From CADCTB01 sp964479465 (lineage in GTDB: Bacteria; Actinomycetota; Acidimicrobiia; Acidimicrobiales; AC-14): a stretch of DNA of 51,427 nucleotides. Within the stretch, counting starts at the first letter, position 1. Every line of letters starts with the position of its first letter. The position numbers were made by a program, and so were the translations under genes. Location: the NCBI GenBank assembly GCA_964479465.1, contig CAYZMG010000026.1, positions 1 through 51,427 of the forward strand. The letters are read 5' to 3'. Positions 42,188 to 49,872 of this stretch are shown piece by piece. Below the pieces are notes generated by a model, which saw only the letters and a program-made list of their open reading frames with translations, was not told where the DNA came from and did no database searches.

Positions 42188-42215
42188 CGGAGGCAGCCTA
42201 CGTAGGGTTGTGCCC
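42188..42215. promoter_or_regulatory. 28-bp divergent promoter with back-to-back -10 boxes
   Basis: On the minus strand TAGGCT ends 7 nt before the NRPS ATG (42187). On the plus strand TAGGGT (42203-42208) ends 7 nt before the glycosyltransferase-pseudogene ATG (42216). The two boxes are separated by only the two bases CG, so both transcripts would start at their first codon and their -35 regions would lie in each other's coding sequence. Confidence 0.6.
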
Positions 42216-43237
42216 ATGCGGGTCCTCTGCACGTGTCTGCCGGGGTTCGGCCATTTCCACCCCATGGTTCCGGTGGCCCGGGCCCTTCGGGCCGCAGGGC
42301 ACGAGGTCGCCTTCGCTACCGAGGCGCGGTTCTGTCCCCGGGTGGAGCAGGCCGGCTTCGCTGCCTTCCCGGCCGGACTCGGTCCCGGGGTGGTCGCCGG
42401 GCGAGCGCTGGCCGGCACCGGCACCGGGACGCTCACCGCCGAAGAGCTCGGCGCCCGCAAGCCACCCACAGCCTCGGGCCCGCATTGCCGCTGGACCTCC
42501 ACCGCCGCGGCGCCGAGCTGGCCGCGCCGATGTGGCTCGAGCACGGGCTCGCGCCACCCCCGCTCGGCGGCATGTTCACCACCGCCTACCTCGATATCTG
42601 CCCACCTAGCCTCCAGACCGCCGACCTCAACGAGGTGGCGACCACCATCCACCCACTCCGGCCGGTGCCCTTCGACGCGGTGGCGGCGGAGACGCTGCCC
42701 GCGTGGGTCGCCGAGATGGGCGGCTGACCCACCATCTACGTCACGCTGGGGATCCTCGACAACGACGCGCCCGGCGTGCTCGAGGCGGCCGTCGCAGGGC
42801 TGCACGACGAGCCATTGAACGTCATCGTCACAGTCGGCCCCAGCCGTGACCCCGAGGAGCTGGGGGCCCAGCCGGCCAACGTACGGGTGGAGCGGTACCT
42901 CCCTCATTCGCTCCTGCTCCCTTCCTGCGACGCGGTCGTCGCCCACGGGGGCTCGGGCACCATGCTGGCCGCCCTCGCCCACGGGCTGCCTCTCGTCCTG
43001 CTCCCACAAGGCGCGAACCAGTTCTCGAACGCCGAGCGGTGCACCGCCGTCGGCGCGGCGATCCGCCTGCTGCCCCCCGAGGTCGAGCCGGCGGCGGTAC
43101 GGACCGCAGTCCGGGCCGTGCTCGAGCAGCCCGGCTACCGGCGCCGGGCCCGCGAGGTGGCCGGAGCGATCGAACGGATGCCGGCGCCCCATGCGGTGGT
43201 GCCGCTGCTTGAGGCGGTGGCCGCTCAGAACGGGTAG
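42216..43237 (+). pseudogene. Decayed GT1 glycosyltransferase, paralogue of the gene at 27906
   Basis: The N terminus MRVLCTCLPGFGHFHPMVPV is clearly homologous to the intact gene (MRVLCTCLPGHGHFNPMLAL). After about codon 80 the frame breaks; the homology resumes in another frame (ELAAPMWLEHGLAPPPLGGM, TAYLDICPPSLQ), with about 55 residues of the expected middle missing. A TGA at 42725-42727 then interrupts before PTIYVTLGILDNDAPGVLEA, and the rest is open to 43237 with an intact donor motif DAVVAHGGSGTMLAALAHGL. Three independent lesions (deletion, frameshift, stop) make function unlikely. Its tail overlaps the ALDH gene's tail by 13 bp. Confidence 0.88.
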
Positions 43238-44685
43238 GGCGCGATGTCGCCGCGGATCGTGACCCACTGCGTCTCGGTGAAGGCCTCGACGTTGGCATCG
43301 GCCCCGCCCAGGCGCGACCCCGTGCCCGAGACGCCCACGCCGCCAAACGGCGCGTGGGCCTCGTCGTTCACAGTCTGGTCGTTGACGTGGACGATGCCGG
43401 ACGGGATGCGCTCGGCCAGGGCCAGGCCCTGCATGACATCCCGGGTCAGGATGCCGAGGGCAAGGCCGTACTCGCTGTCCGCAGCCAGGGCCGCGGCCTC
43501 GTCCAGCGTAGAGAACCGCGTGACCGGGGCGACGGGCCCGAACACCTCCGCGCTGTAGACCGGCAGAGCGGGTGTCACCCTGTCCAGCACTGTCGGCCGG
43601 TAGAAGAGGCCCTCGAAGTGCCCTCCGGCGGCCAGCCGGGCGCCGCCGTCGACGCTCGCCGTGACCAGGGCGTGGATGCGGTCGCGCCGACCCTCGTCGA
43701 TGACCGGGCCGAGGGCCACCTGCTCGGTGGCCGGGTTGCCGACCGGGAGGTGCTCGGCTTTGGCCGCTAGCCGCTCGACGTACTCGTCGGCCACCTCCTG
43801 GTGGACGAGGTGGCGGCCGGCGGTCATGCAGATCTGGCCCTGGTGGAGGAACGACGCCCACGCGCCCGCCGCCGCCGCCCGCTCGACGTCGACGTCGCCG
43901 AGCACGACCAGCGCGCTGTTCCCACCAAGCTCGAGGTGGCAGCGCTTCAAATGCGACGCGGCCAGCTGGCCGACCCGACGCCCGGCATCGGTCGACCCGG
44001 TGAATGACACGACCCGCACGTGGGGATCGGCGACGACCGCCTCGCCGACCTTTGGGCCCCCGGGAAGCACGTGCAGGAGGCCGGGCGGTAGCCCCGCCTC
44101 CTCGAAAACGCAGGCGAGGGACACGCCGCCCGAAACCGCCGTCCGGGGGTCGGGCTTCAGGAGGACCGCGTTCCCCAGCGCCAGCGCAGGAGCAACCGAG
44201 CGGATGGCGAGGATCAACGGGAAGTTGAAGGGGGAGATCACGCCGACGACGCCGGCCGGCAGGCGACGCGACAGGCTGAGCCGCGGCGCAGACGAGGGGA
44301 GGAGCCGGCCGTACGGCGCCGAGGCCAGGGCGGCGGCCTCGTAGCACTCGTTCGCCGCACCGTGAGTCTCCACGCCGGCCTTCGGCGGGATCGACCCTGC
44401 CTCCCGCACGAGCCATTCGTGAACGTCGGCCGCCTGCGCCTGCCAGAGGTCGCCGGCCCGGCGCAGGACGCCGGCCCGATCCTCATACGAGCGGCGCGCC
44501 CAGTCCCGCTGGGCCTCGGCCGCCACCGCGCCGGCCCGGGCCACGTCGCCGGCGTTGGCCAGCCCCACGACGCCGAGCTCCGACCCCGTCGCCGGCTCCA
44601 CGACCCGGCGCTCGCCGCCGCCGGGGACGAACCAGGTGCCGTCAAAGCACTTCCCCGCCCAGCGCCGGGGATCCAGCAGGGTCAT
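43225..44685 (-). CDS. Aldehyde dehydrogenase, benzaldehyde/vanillin type
   Basis: NAD(P)-dependent ALDH of 486 residues oxidising an aldehyde to its acid. It shows GVVGVISPFNFPLILAIRSV (cofactor site), VVSFTGSTDAGRRVGQLA, catalytic Glu in LELGGNSALVVLGD and catalytic Cys in HQGQICMTAGRHLVH, then NDEAHAPFGGVGVSG. HQGQICM and the NFPL segment are typical of vanillin/benzaldehyde dehydrogenases. It could supply or remove an aromatic acid, in keeping with the benzoate-CoA-ligase-like gene at 22134. ATG 44685 is preceded by AGGAGG; a longer frame upstream has no support. It diverges from the MBL gene across 74 bp. Confidence 0.92.
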   Translation of the reverse strand: MTLLDPRRWAGKCFDGTWFVPGGGERRVVEPATGSELGVVGLANAGDVARAGAVAAEAQRDWARRSYEDRAGVLRRAGDLWQAQAADVHEWLVREAGSIPPKAGVETHGAANECYEAAALASAPYGRLLPSSAPRLSLSRRLPAGVVGVISPFNFPLILAIRSVAPALALGNAVLLKPDPRTAVSGGVSLACVFEEAGLPPGLLHVLPGGPKVGEAVVADPHVRVVSFTGSTDAGRRVGQLAASHLKRCHLELGGNSALVVLGDVDVERAAAAGAWASFLHQGQICMTAGRHLVHQEVADEYVERLAAKAEHLPVGNPATEQVALGPVIDEGRRDRIHALVTASVDGGARLAAGGHFEGLFYRPTVLDRVTPALPVYSAEVFGPVAPVTRFSTLDEAAALAADSEYGLALGILTRDVMQGLALAERIPSGIVHVNDQTVNDEAHAPFGGVGVSGTGSRLGGADANVEAFTETQWVTIRGDIAPYPF

Positions 44686-44711
44686 GGCCCGCCTCCTACG
44701 AGTTGTGCGAC

Positions 44712-44738
44712 GTGGCCCGGCGCCTCGTGCCGGGCCAC
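44712..44738. promoter_or_regulatory. Perfect inverted repeat in a divergent intergenic region
   Basis: GTGGCCCGGC (44712-44721), spacer of 7 nt, GCCGGGCCAC (44729-44738). It lies between the start codons of the ALDH gene (44685) and MBL gene (44760). TAGAGT (44742-44747) directly downstream is a possible -10 box for the MBL gene. An operator or a 5'-UTR hairpin is possible. Confidence 0.45.
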
Positions 44739-44759
44739 CGATAGAGTGACATCCCACGC

Positions 44760-45761
44760 ATGGCCGCGCACGGGTCGAGACTGGTTCTGCTGGGCACGGC
44801 GGGCGGGCCACTCCCATCCCCGGTCCGGTCGGGGATCGCGTCAGCGGTCGTAGCCGGCGACCGGACCTACCTCGTCGACTGCGGCAGCGGCGTGACCCGC
44901 CAGCTGCGCCGGGCCCGGCTCCTCGCCCGCCTCCACCGGGTGTTCCTGACCCACCTCCACTCGGACCACACCTGCGACTTCTTCAACCTCTTCCTGCTGG
45001 GCTGGCCGATCCTCCAGTGGAACCCGCCGGTCCACGTCTTCGGGCCCGGTCCGGCGGGCGGTCCCGGCGCCCTGCCACCCGATCCACGCGGTCGCCCCGT
45101 GCCGCTGCACCGGCCCGCCAATCCGACACCCGGCCTGAAGGACCTCACCAGGGCCCAGTTCGGCGCTCACGCCTACGACATCAACATCCGCATGCGCGAG
45201 GCCGGGCGCCAGGACCTGACCCGGCTTCTCGTCGACCACGAGATCGCCCTCCCCGATGCCATCGACGCCCGCGCCCCCGGCCGCGTGGCTCCGGACATGG
45301 ACCCGATCCTGGTCGACGAGGACGACCGGGTCCGCGTCACCGCCGTGCTCGTGCGCCACGCTCCGGTCTTCCCGGCCTTCGCCTTCCGGTTCGACACCGA
45401 CGCCGGCGCCATCGTCTTCTCGGGCGACACCGCCCCCTGCCCGAACCTCGTCCGCCTGGCCCGGGGCGCCGACATCCTCGTGCACGAGGTGTTCGACGAC
45501 CGGGACGCCGAGTCGGAGGAGGCCAACCCCGACGACGAGGAGGCGTGGGAAGCGGCCCGCCGCCACCACCACATGGTGACTTCGCACACGCCGCTCAGCG
45601 AGGTCGGGCGGGTGGCGGCCGAGGCCGGCGTCAACCGGCTCGTGCTGACACACTTCATCCCCGGCGACGACGAACTGCGCGAGGACCACTGGGTCAAGGG
45701 GGTGACCGGCTTCGACGGCGAGGTCATCGTCGGGTCGGACCTGCTGGAGCTGCCGCTCTGA
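44760..45761 (+). CDS. MBL-fold metallo-hydrolase, RNase Z-like
   Basis: Metallo-beta-lactamase-fold hydrolase of 333 residues. It starts with RLVLLGTAGGPLPSPVRSGI, has the metal motif FLTHLHSDHTCDFF (HxHxDH), a second set in RVTAVLVRHAPVFPAFAFRF, VFSGDTAPCPNLVRLA (Asp ligand) and LVLTHFIPGDDEL (last His). An added segment at about 255-280 (ESEEANPDDEEAWEAA) is acidic. The RNase Z/arylsulfatase-like subgroup is likely; substrate unknown. Its stop overlaps the start of the aminoacyl-tRNA-synthetase-like gene (CTGA), so the two are coupled. An RNA-related function would fit that pairing but is not shown. Confidence 0.85.
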   Translation: MAAHGSRLVLLGTAGGPLPSPVRSGIASAVVAGDRTYLVDCGSGVTRQLRRARLLARLHRVFLTHLHSDHTCDFFNLFLLGWPILQWNPPVHVFGPGPAGGPGALPPDPRGRPVPLHRPANPTPGLKDLTRAQFGAHAYDINIRMREAGRQDLTRLLVDHEIALPDAIDARAPGRVAPDMDPILVDEDDRVRVTAVLVRHAPVFPAFAFRFDTDAGAIVFSGDTAPCPNLVRLARGADILVHEVFDDRDAESEEANPDDEEAWEAARRHHHMVTSHTPLSEVGRVAAEAGVNRLVLTHFIPGDDELREDHWVKGVTGFDGEVIVGSDLLELPL

Positions 45762-46993
45762 CCGATCGGGTCCTCGTCCGTGACCTTGTCGGCCGCGCCG
45801 GGGCGGCGGTCCGCGTCTGCGGGTGGGCCACCGGTGGCCAGACCGTGCGCGACCACACGGGAGCCGTCGAGGTGGCGGGCGTGGATCTCGGCCACGTGGT
45901 CCCAGGCTCCGCCGTGGAGGTGCAGGGCACCGTGACCGACGACGGCCGCTTCCACGCGTCGGGTCTGCGGGTCCTGGGGCCGGCCGTCGACCCTCCGCCC
46001 ATCGACGAGCGTTCGACACTGGAGGAGCGCCTGGCCTGGCGCTACGTCGACCTCCGCCGCCCCCGGAACCGCCTCGTCTTCGAGGTGCAGACAACCGTCG
46101 AGCAGGCCATGCGGGAATGGTGGGCGGCGCACGGCTTCCTCGAGCTGCACTCCCCCAAGCTCCGGGCGTTCCCGAACATGTCGGGCCGGGAGCTGTTCAC
46201 CGTCGACTACTTCGACCGGGTCGCCTACCTGGCCCAGTCGCCGCAGTTCTACAAGCAGATGGCCATGGCCGCCGGGCTGGAGCGGGTGTTCGAGGTCGGT
46301 CCGGTGTTCCGCGCCAACCCGTACGTCACGCCACGGCACGACACCGAGTTCGTCAGCGTCGACGTGGAGATGGCGTGGATCGACTCCCACGACGACCTGA
46401 TGGCCATGGAGGAGGAATGGCTCTGCTCGGTCGTGGCCGCCGTCGGCCGGGCCCACGGCGATGACATCGAGCGGCTGTTCGGCCGGCCCGTCCGCGTGCC
46501 TGAGCCGCCGTTCCCGAGAATCACCATGTCCGAGGCCCAGACGGTGCTGGCCGGGCTGGGTCACCGCTCGTCGGCCCCCGAGGGCGACATCGACGCCGGC
46601 GGCGAACGGCTGCTGGCACAACACGTCGCCGCCGACCAGGGCCACGAGCTGGTGTTCCTGACCGACTACCCGGAGGCCGTCCGGCCCTTCTACCACATGC
46701 GTCTGGAGGAGGGCTCGGAGCTGACGAGAAGCTTCGACCTCCTCTGGAACGGGCTGGAGGTCACCACCGGCGCCCAGCGCGAGCACCGGCACGACCGCCT
46801 CCTCGCCCAGGCGGCCCGCAACCCGTCCAGGGTCGACGTCATCCGCCCGTACCTGGACTTCTTCCGCCACGGCTGCCCACCCCACGGCGGGTTCGGGCTC
46901 GGCCTGACCCGCCTGCTCATGTGCCTGCTCGGGGTCGACGACGTGCGGGAGGTCACGTTCCTGCCCCGTGACCGCGACCGCCTGACGCCGTAG
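45758..46993 (+). CDS. Archaeal-type aspartyl-tRNA-synthetase-like class II enzyme
   Basis: A 411-residue class IIb synthetase-like protein. N-terminal OB fold VRVCGWATGGQTVRDHTGAV; catalytic core LAWRYVDLRRPRNRLVFEVQ, AYLAQSPQFYKQMAMAAGLE, motif 2 VGPVFRANPYVTPRHDTEF, motif 3 GFGLGLTRLLMCLLG. There is no bacterial GAD insertion, so it resembles archaeal/eukaryotic AspRS or AsnRS. In motif 2 the usual FRAE is FRAN. The OB fold begins before any ATG or GTG in frame, so CTG 45758 (CTGA overlap with the MBL stop) is the best start. It could be the cell's tRNA-Asp/Asn enzyme or a specialised paralogue. Confidence 0.85.
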   Translation: MTDRVLVRDLVGRAGAAVRVCGWATGGQTVRDHTGAVEVAGVDLGHVVPGSAVEVQGTVTDDGRFHASGLRVLGPAVDPPPIDERSTLEERLAWRYVDLRRPRNRLVFEVQTTVEQAMREWWAAHGFLELHSPKLRAFPNMSGRELFTVDYFDRVAYLAQSPQFYKQMAMAAGLERVFEVGPVFRANPYVTPRHDTEFVSVDVEMAWIDSHDDLMAMEEEWLCSVVAAVGRAHGDDIERLFGRPVRVPEPPFPRITMSEAQTVLAGLGHRSSAPEGDIDAGGERLLAQHVAADQGHELVFLTDYPEAVRPFYHMRLEEGSELTRSFDLLWNGLEVTTGAQREHRHDRLLAQAARNPSRVDVIRPYLDFFRHGCPPHGGFGLGLTRLLMCLLGVDDVREVTFLPRDRDRLTP

Positions 46994-47016
46994 CTCTGCT
47001 CGGGACCCAAGCGGCC

Positions 47017-47433
47017 CTATTTGACCTCGATGAGGGTATCGATTTTCACCGGCTTGCGGACGCCGCTCTTCACGATGACCGTGCCGTTCCAGAAGCCGCC
47101 CATCTCGTACCGAATCGGCACGTCGTACACGCCCGGCTCGGTTTCCCGGGCCACGTCGCTGATGCCCATCCCCGACATGCCGCCCATGCCGCCCATGTCG
47201 GCCCGCATACAGACCTCGGCGCCGGTCACCGGCTGGCCGTCACGCGTCACCCTGAAGGAGTGGGTGGTCGGGTCGACGCTGAAGGGGGTCAGGAACTCCA
47301 CCTGGTACGACGAGTCGCGCACGGCGTCCGCTTGGCACTCCCGGGCCGGCACCTGCCGGAAGTTGACCAGGGCGATGCCGAAGGACGCCACGGCCAGCAC
47401 GGCCACCAGTGTGAGTCGCCAGATGCCTCGCAT
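47017..47433 (-). CDS. Membrane-anchored FixH/YtkA-like protein with Met-rich loop
   Basis: A 138-residue protein with an N-terminal hydrophobic segment (about 6-24) and an extracytoplasmic beta-sandwich region: TTHSFRVTRDGQPVTGAEVC, then the Met-rich loop MRADMGGMGGMSGMG (76-90), and ETEPGVYDVPIRYEMGGFWN. This resembles FixH/YtkA-like domains, which accompany copper or cbb3-oxidase assembly. Met-rich loops commonly bind Cu(I); that role is inferred. ATG 47433 is preceded by GAGGGA. It diverges from an ABC transporter, with a palindrome between, and ends 23 bp from the tRNA-synthetase stop. Confidence 0.75.
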   Translation of the reverse strand: MRGIWRLTLVAVLAVASFGIALVNFRQVPARECQADAVRDSSYQVEFLTPFSVDPTTHSFRVTRDGQPVTGAEVCMRADMGGMGGMSGMGISDVARETEPGVYDVPIRYEMGGFWNGTVIVKSGVRKPVKIDTLIEVK

Positions 47434-47443
47434 GTCGGTCCCT

Positions 47444-47469
47444 CAGCGATTGATCGCTGCCACTATTGT
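47444..47469 (+). promoter_or_regulatory. Palindrome and -10 box between FixH-like and ABC genes
   Basis: CAGCGAT-TG-ATCGCTG (47444-47459) is a perfect 16-bp inverted repeat, and TATTGT (47464-47469) is a possible -10 box directly downstream on the plus strand. Its placement between divergent genes suggests a shared operator. Confidence 0.5.
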
Positions 47470-47501
47470 CGGAACGTACCAGACAGGGGGGCTGCGGCGC
47501 A

Positions 47502-48437
47502 GTGGTCATCTCCACGACGGGGCTCGTCAAGGTGTACCCGTCAGAGGGCCGGGAAGGGCAGGGCCTGACTGCGGTCGACGGCCTCGACCTGTCGGTGCAG
47601 CGGGGTGAGATCTTCGGCCTGCTCGGGCCGAACGGCGCCGGCAAGACGACGACCGTGGGCATGCTCACCACCCGCATCCTCCCCACGTCGGGCTCGGCCG
47701 AGGTAAACGGGGTGGACGTGGTGGCCGACCCTGCGCTCGCCAAGCGCTCCATCGGGGTCGTCCACCAGCTCAACACCCTCGACCGCAGCCTGAACACCTG
47801 GGAAAACCTCTACTTCCACGGTCGCTACTACGGCATGGCGGCCAAGCCGGCCCGCCAGGCGGCTGACGAGCTGCTGGAGCGCTTCCGCCTCGCGCACCGG
47901 GCGCGGTCAGAGGTGCGCACCCTCTCCGGAGGGATGGCCCGCCGGCTGATGGTGGCCCGGGCAATCCTCCACCGGCCGGCCGTGCTTTTCCTCGACGAGC
48001 CCACCGCCAGCCTCGACCCCCAGAGCCGTCTGGCCCTGTGGGAGGTTCTGACGGAGTTCCGCGACGAGGGGCAGACCATCCTCCTCACCACCCACTACAT
48101 GGAGGAGGCCGAGGAGTTCTGCGACCGGGTGGCGATCATGGACCACGGGCGGATCCTTGCTCTCGACACGCCGGCCCAGCTCAAGCGGTCGGTCGCCTCG
48201 GATGACGGTTCGGCCTCGGCGGCCAAGGCGTGGTTGGGCCGGGTACTGGCCAAGGCCCGCACCGAGGGGAGCGGACTCGACCGGCACCCGGCCCTGGACG
48301 ACCCCGGCCTGGAGGCCGCCCTCACCGAGCTCGTGGCCACGGCCGACCGCCTCGGCTTCGACCTCGACGAGGTCCGCCGCGGCGTCACCCTGGAGACCGT
48401 CTTCTTCAGCCTGACCGGCCGGGATCTGCGCGAATGA
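47502..48437 (+). CDS. ABC transporter ATP-binding protein
   Basis: ATPase subunit, 311 residues: VVISTTGLVKVYPSEGREGQ start, Walker A GLLGPNGAGKTTTVGMLTTR, Q-loop region GVVHQLNTLDRSLNTWENLY, signature LSGGMARRLMVARAILHRPA, Walker B VLFLDEPTASLDPQSRLALW, switch His TTHYMEEAEEFCDR. About 85 C-terminal residues after the core, including an unusual Ala/Ser-rich insert DDGSASAAKAWLGR. It belongs to the multidrug/antibiotic export-type (DrrA-like) clade. GTG 47502 is chosen; a longer TTG start at 47466 lies within the promoter. It pairs with the permease at 48434 (ATGA overlap). Cargo is unknown. Confidence 0.9.
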   Translation: MVISTTGLVKVYPSEGREGQGLTAVDGLDLSVQRGEIFGLLGPNGAGKTTTVGMLTTRILPTSGSAEVNGVDVVADPALAKRSIGVVHQLNTLDRSLNTWENLYFHGRYYGMAAKPARQAADELLERFRLAHRARSEVRTLSGGMARRLMVARAILHRPAVLFLDEPTASLDPQSRLALWEVLTEFRDEGQTILLTTHYMEEAEEFCDRVAIMDHGRILALDTPAQLKRSVASDDGSASAAKAWLGRVLAKARTEGSGLDRHPALDDPGLEAALTELVATADRLGFDLDEVRRGVTLETVFFSLTGRDLRE

Positions 48438-49288
48438 CCGTCGCACCCGCGACGACCGCGGGCGCGGGCGACGCCCCGCCCGCAGCCGTCTCATCGCGGC
48501 GAGCGGGATGGGCCGCGTTCCGAGCCCTGCTCCTGCGCGACCTCACCGTGCTCGACAAGGACCTGAAGGAGTTCCTGCCGAACACGCTGATGCAGCCGGC
48601 CATGCTCGTGTTCGTCTTCACGTACGTGTTCCCCAGGATCGGGCAGGCCGTCGGCGGCAGCGGCAACGTGGGACGGTTCTCGACTTTGCTCCTGGGCGGG
48701 CTGGTGGCCCAGTCGATCGCCTTCACGGGACTGTTCCGGGTGGCCCTGCCCCTCGCCCGGGAGCTGGACATCACCAACGAGCTCGAGGATCGGATCCTGG
48801 CGCCCGCGTCGATCTCGTTGATCGCCATGGAGAAGATCGTGGCCGGGGCGCTGCAGGGCCTGTTCGCCGGCCTCGTCGTGTTCCCGATCGCCGCCTTCCT
48901 CCCCGCCACGCCGATCTATCTCCGGGCCCACTGGGGGACCCTGATCATCGTTACCGCCCTCTGCTGCTACATGTCGGCCGCTCTCGGACTGACCATCGGC
49001 ACCCGGATTGACGCCCGCCTCGTCCCCATCCTCGTCGGCTTCATCGCCCTGCCCCTTGGTTTCTTCGGCGCCATCTTCTACACGTGGGACGCGCTCACCC
49101 CGATCGGGTGGCTGAAGGCGGCCGTCCTGGTCAATCCGGTGGTGTACATGAGCGAGGGTTTCCGGGCGTCGCTGTCGATCGGGGTCGTCCACATGTCGCT
49201 GCCTGCCATCTACGGGGCGCTCGTGGCCTTCTCGATCCTGTTCACCGTGCTAGGTATCAGGGGCTTCAGGAACCGCGTGCTGGGCTGA
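48434..49288 (+). CDS. ABC-2 type permease
   Basis: Membrane subunit of the exporter, 284 residues. After a 30-residue Ala-rich N terminus come RALLLRDLTVLDKDLKEFLP and about six membrane segments, for example MLVFVFTYVFPRIGQAV, LLGGLVAQSIAFTGLF, LQGLFAGLVVFPIAAFLP, LIIVTALCCYMSAALGL, LVPILVGFIALPLGFFGAIF and IYGALVAFSILFTVLGI. NPVVYMSEGFRASL is the conserved end of ABC-2 permeases. ATG 48434 overlaps the ATPase stop. With the ATPase it forms a complete ABC-2 exporter. Confidence 0.9.
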   Translation: MTVAPATTAGAGDAPPAAVSSRRAGWAAFRALLLRDLTVLDKDLKEFLPNTLMQPAMLVFVFTYVFPRIGQAVGGSGNVGRFSTLLLGGLVAQSIAFTGLFRVALPLARELDITNELEDRILAPASISLIAMEKIVAGALQGLFAGLVVFPIAAFLPATPIYLRAHWGTLIIVTALCCYMSAALGLTIGTRIDARLVPILVGFIALPLGFFGAIFYTWDALTPIGWLKAAVLVNPVVYMSEGFRASLSIGVVHMSLPAIYGALVAFSILFTVLGIRGFRNRVLG

Positions 49289-49318
49289 CGTCGAGCACAC
49301 CACTCACAGGAGGTGGCA

Positions 49319-49783
49319 ATGAAGCGACGGATCGTCGGGTTGGCCCTCGTCTGGATGGCGGCCATGTTCCTCGCCGCTTGCGGCGACGACTCGCCCGATG
49401 TCGGCGAGGCGGCCTCCGCCGCCGAGGCGACGCGCACCATCGAGGTCACGATCACCCAGGCCAAGCAGTACCAGCCGGCGTCGATCACCGTCGCCCCGGG
49501 CGAGGTGGTCACCTTCAAGGTCACGAACGCCGCCAACCAGCTCCACGAGTTCATGGTGGGCGACAGCAAGGCCCACGACGAGCACGAGGAGGAGATGGCG
49601 GGCATGTCGATGGAGCACATGAAGATGGCCGACAAGCCCCATTACGTAGACCTCGACCCCGGCCAGACCAAGGAGCTGACGTGGAAGTTCCCGAACAAGG
49701 CGGGGGCCACCGTCATCTACGGCTCCCACGTGCCGGGCGACTACACCGGCGGCCTGCGGGGCACCATCACTGTCTCCGGCTGA
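49319..49783 (+). CDS. Cupredoxin-like lipoprotein with Met/His-rich loop
   Basis: A 154-residue lipoprotein: lipobox LAAC (18-21) after a hydrophobic helix. The beta-barrel core reads QYQPASITVAPGEVVTFKVT, NAANQLHEFMVGDS and TVIYGSHVPGDYTGGLRGTI. The first copper-ligand His is present (H76), but the usual C-x-x-x-x-H-x-x-x-x-M triad of a type 1 site reads G-S-H-V-P-G-D-Y. A long insert (84-108) contains HDEHEEEMAGMSMEHMKM. A non-blue copper or Cu(I) site is plausible. AGGAGG lies 5 nt upstream of ATG 49319. It follows the ABC permease by 30 bp. Confidence 0.85.
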   Translation: MKRRIVGLALVWMAAMFLAACGDDSPDVGEAASAAEATRTIEVTITQAKQYQPASITVAPGEVVTFKVTNAANQLHEFMVGDSKAHDEHEEEMAGMSMEHMKMADKPHYVDLDPGQTKELTWKFPNKAGATVIYGSHVPGDYTGGLRGTITVSG

Positions 49784-49872
49784 GCGGCCCGGCCGCCCAT
49801 ACGGGCCGCCCGCTTCTATGCTCGGCGAGACATGTCGCGCTTTTCCGTCGCACTTTGCGTCACTCCGCCCGC

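Noticed and set aside
42725..42727. TGA in the second glycosyltransferase as recoding
   Set aside because: The gene also has a frameshift and an internal deletion, so decay explains it more simply.
42188..44416. Upstream extension of the NRPS frame into the ALDH gene
   Set aside because: Sequence before ATG 42187 is a shadow of the ALDH and glycosyltransferase frames. The TAGGCT-N7-ATG signal and domain content place the start at 42187.
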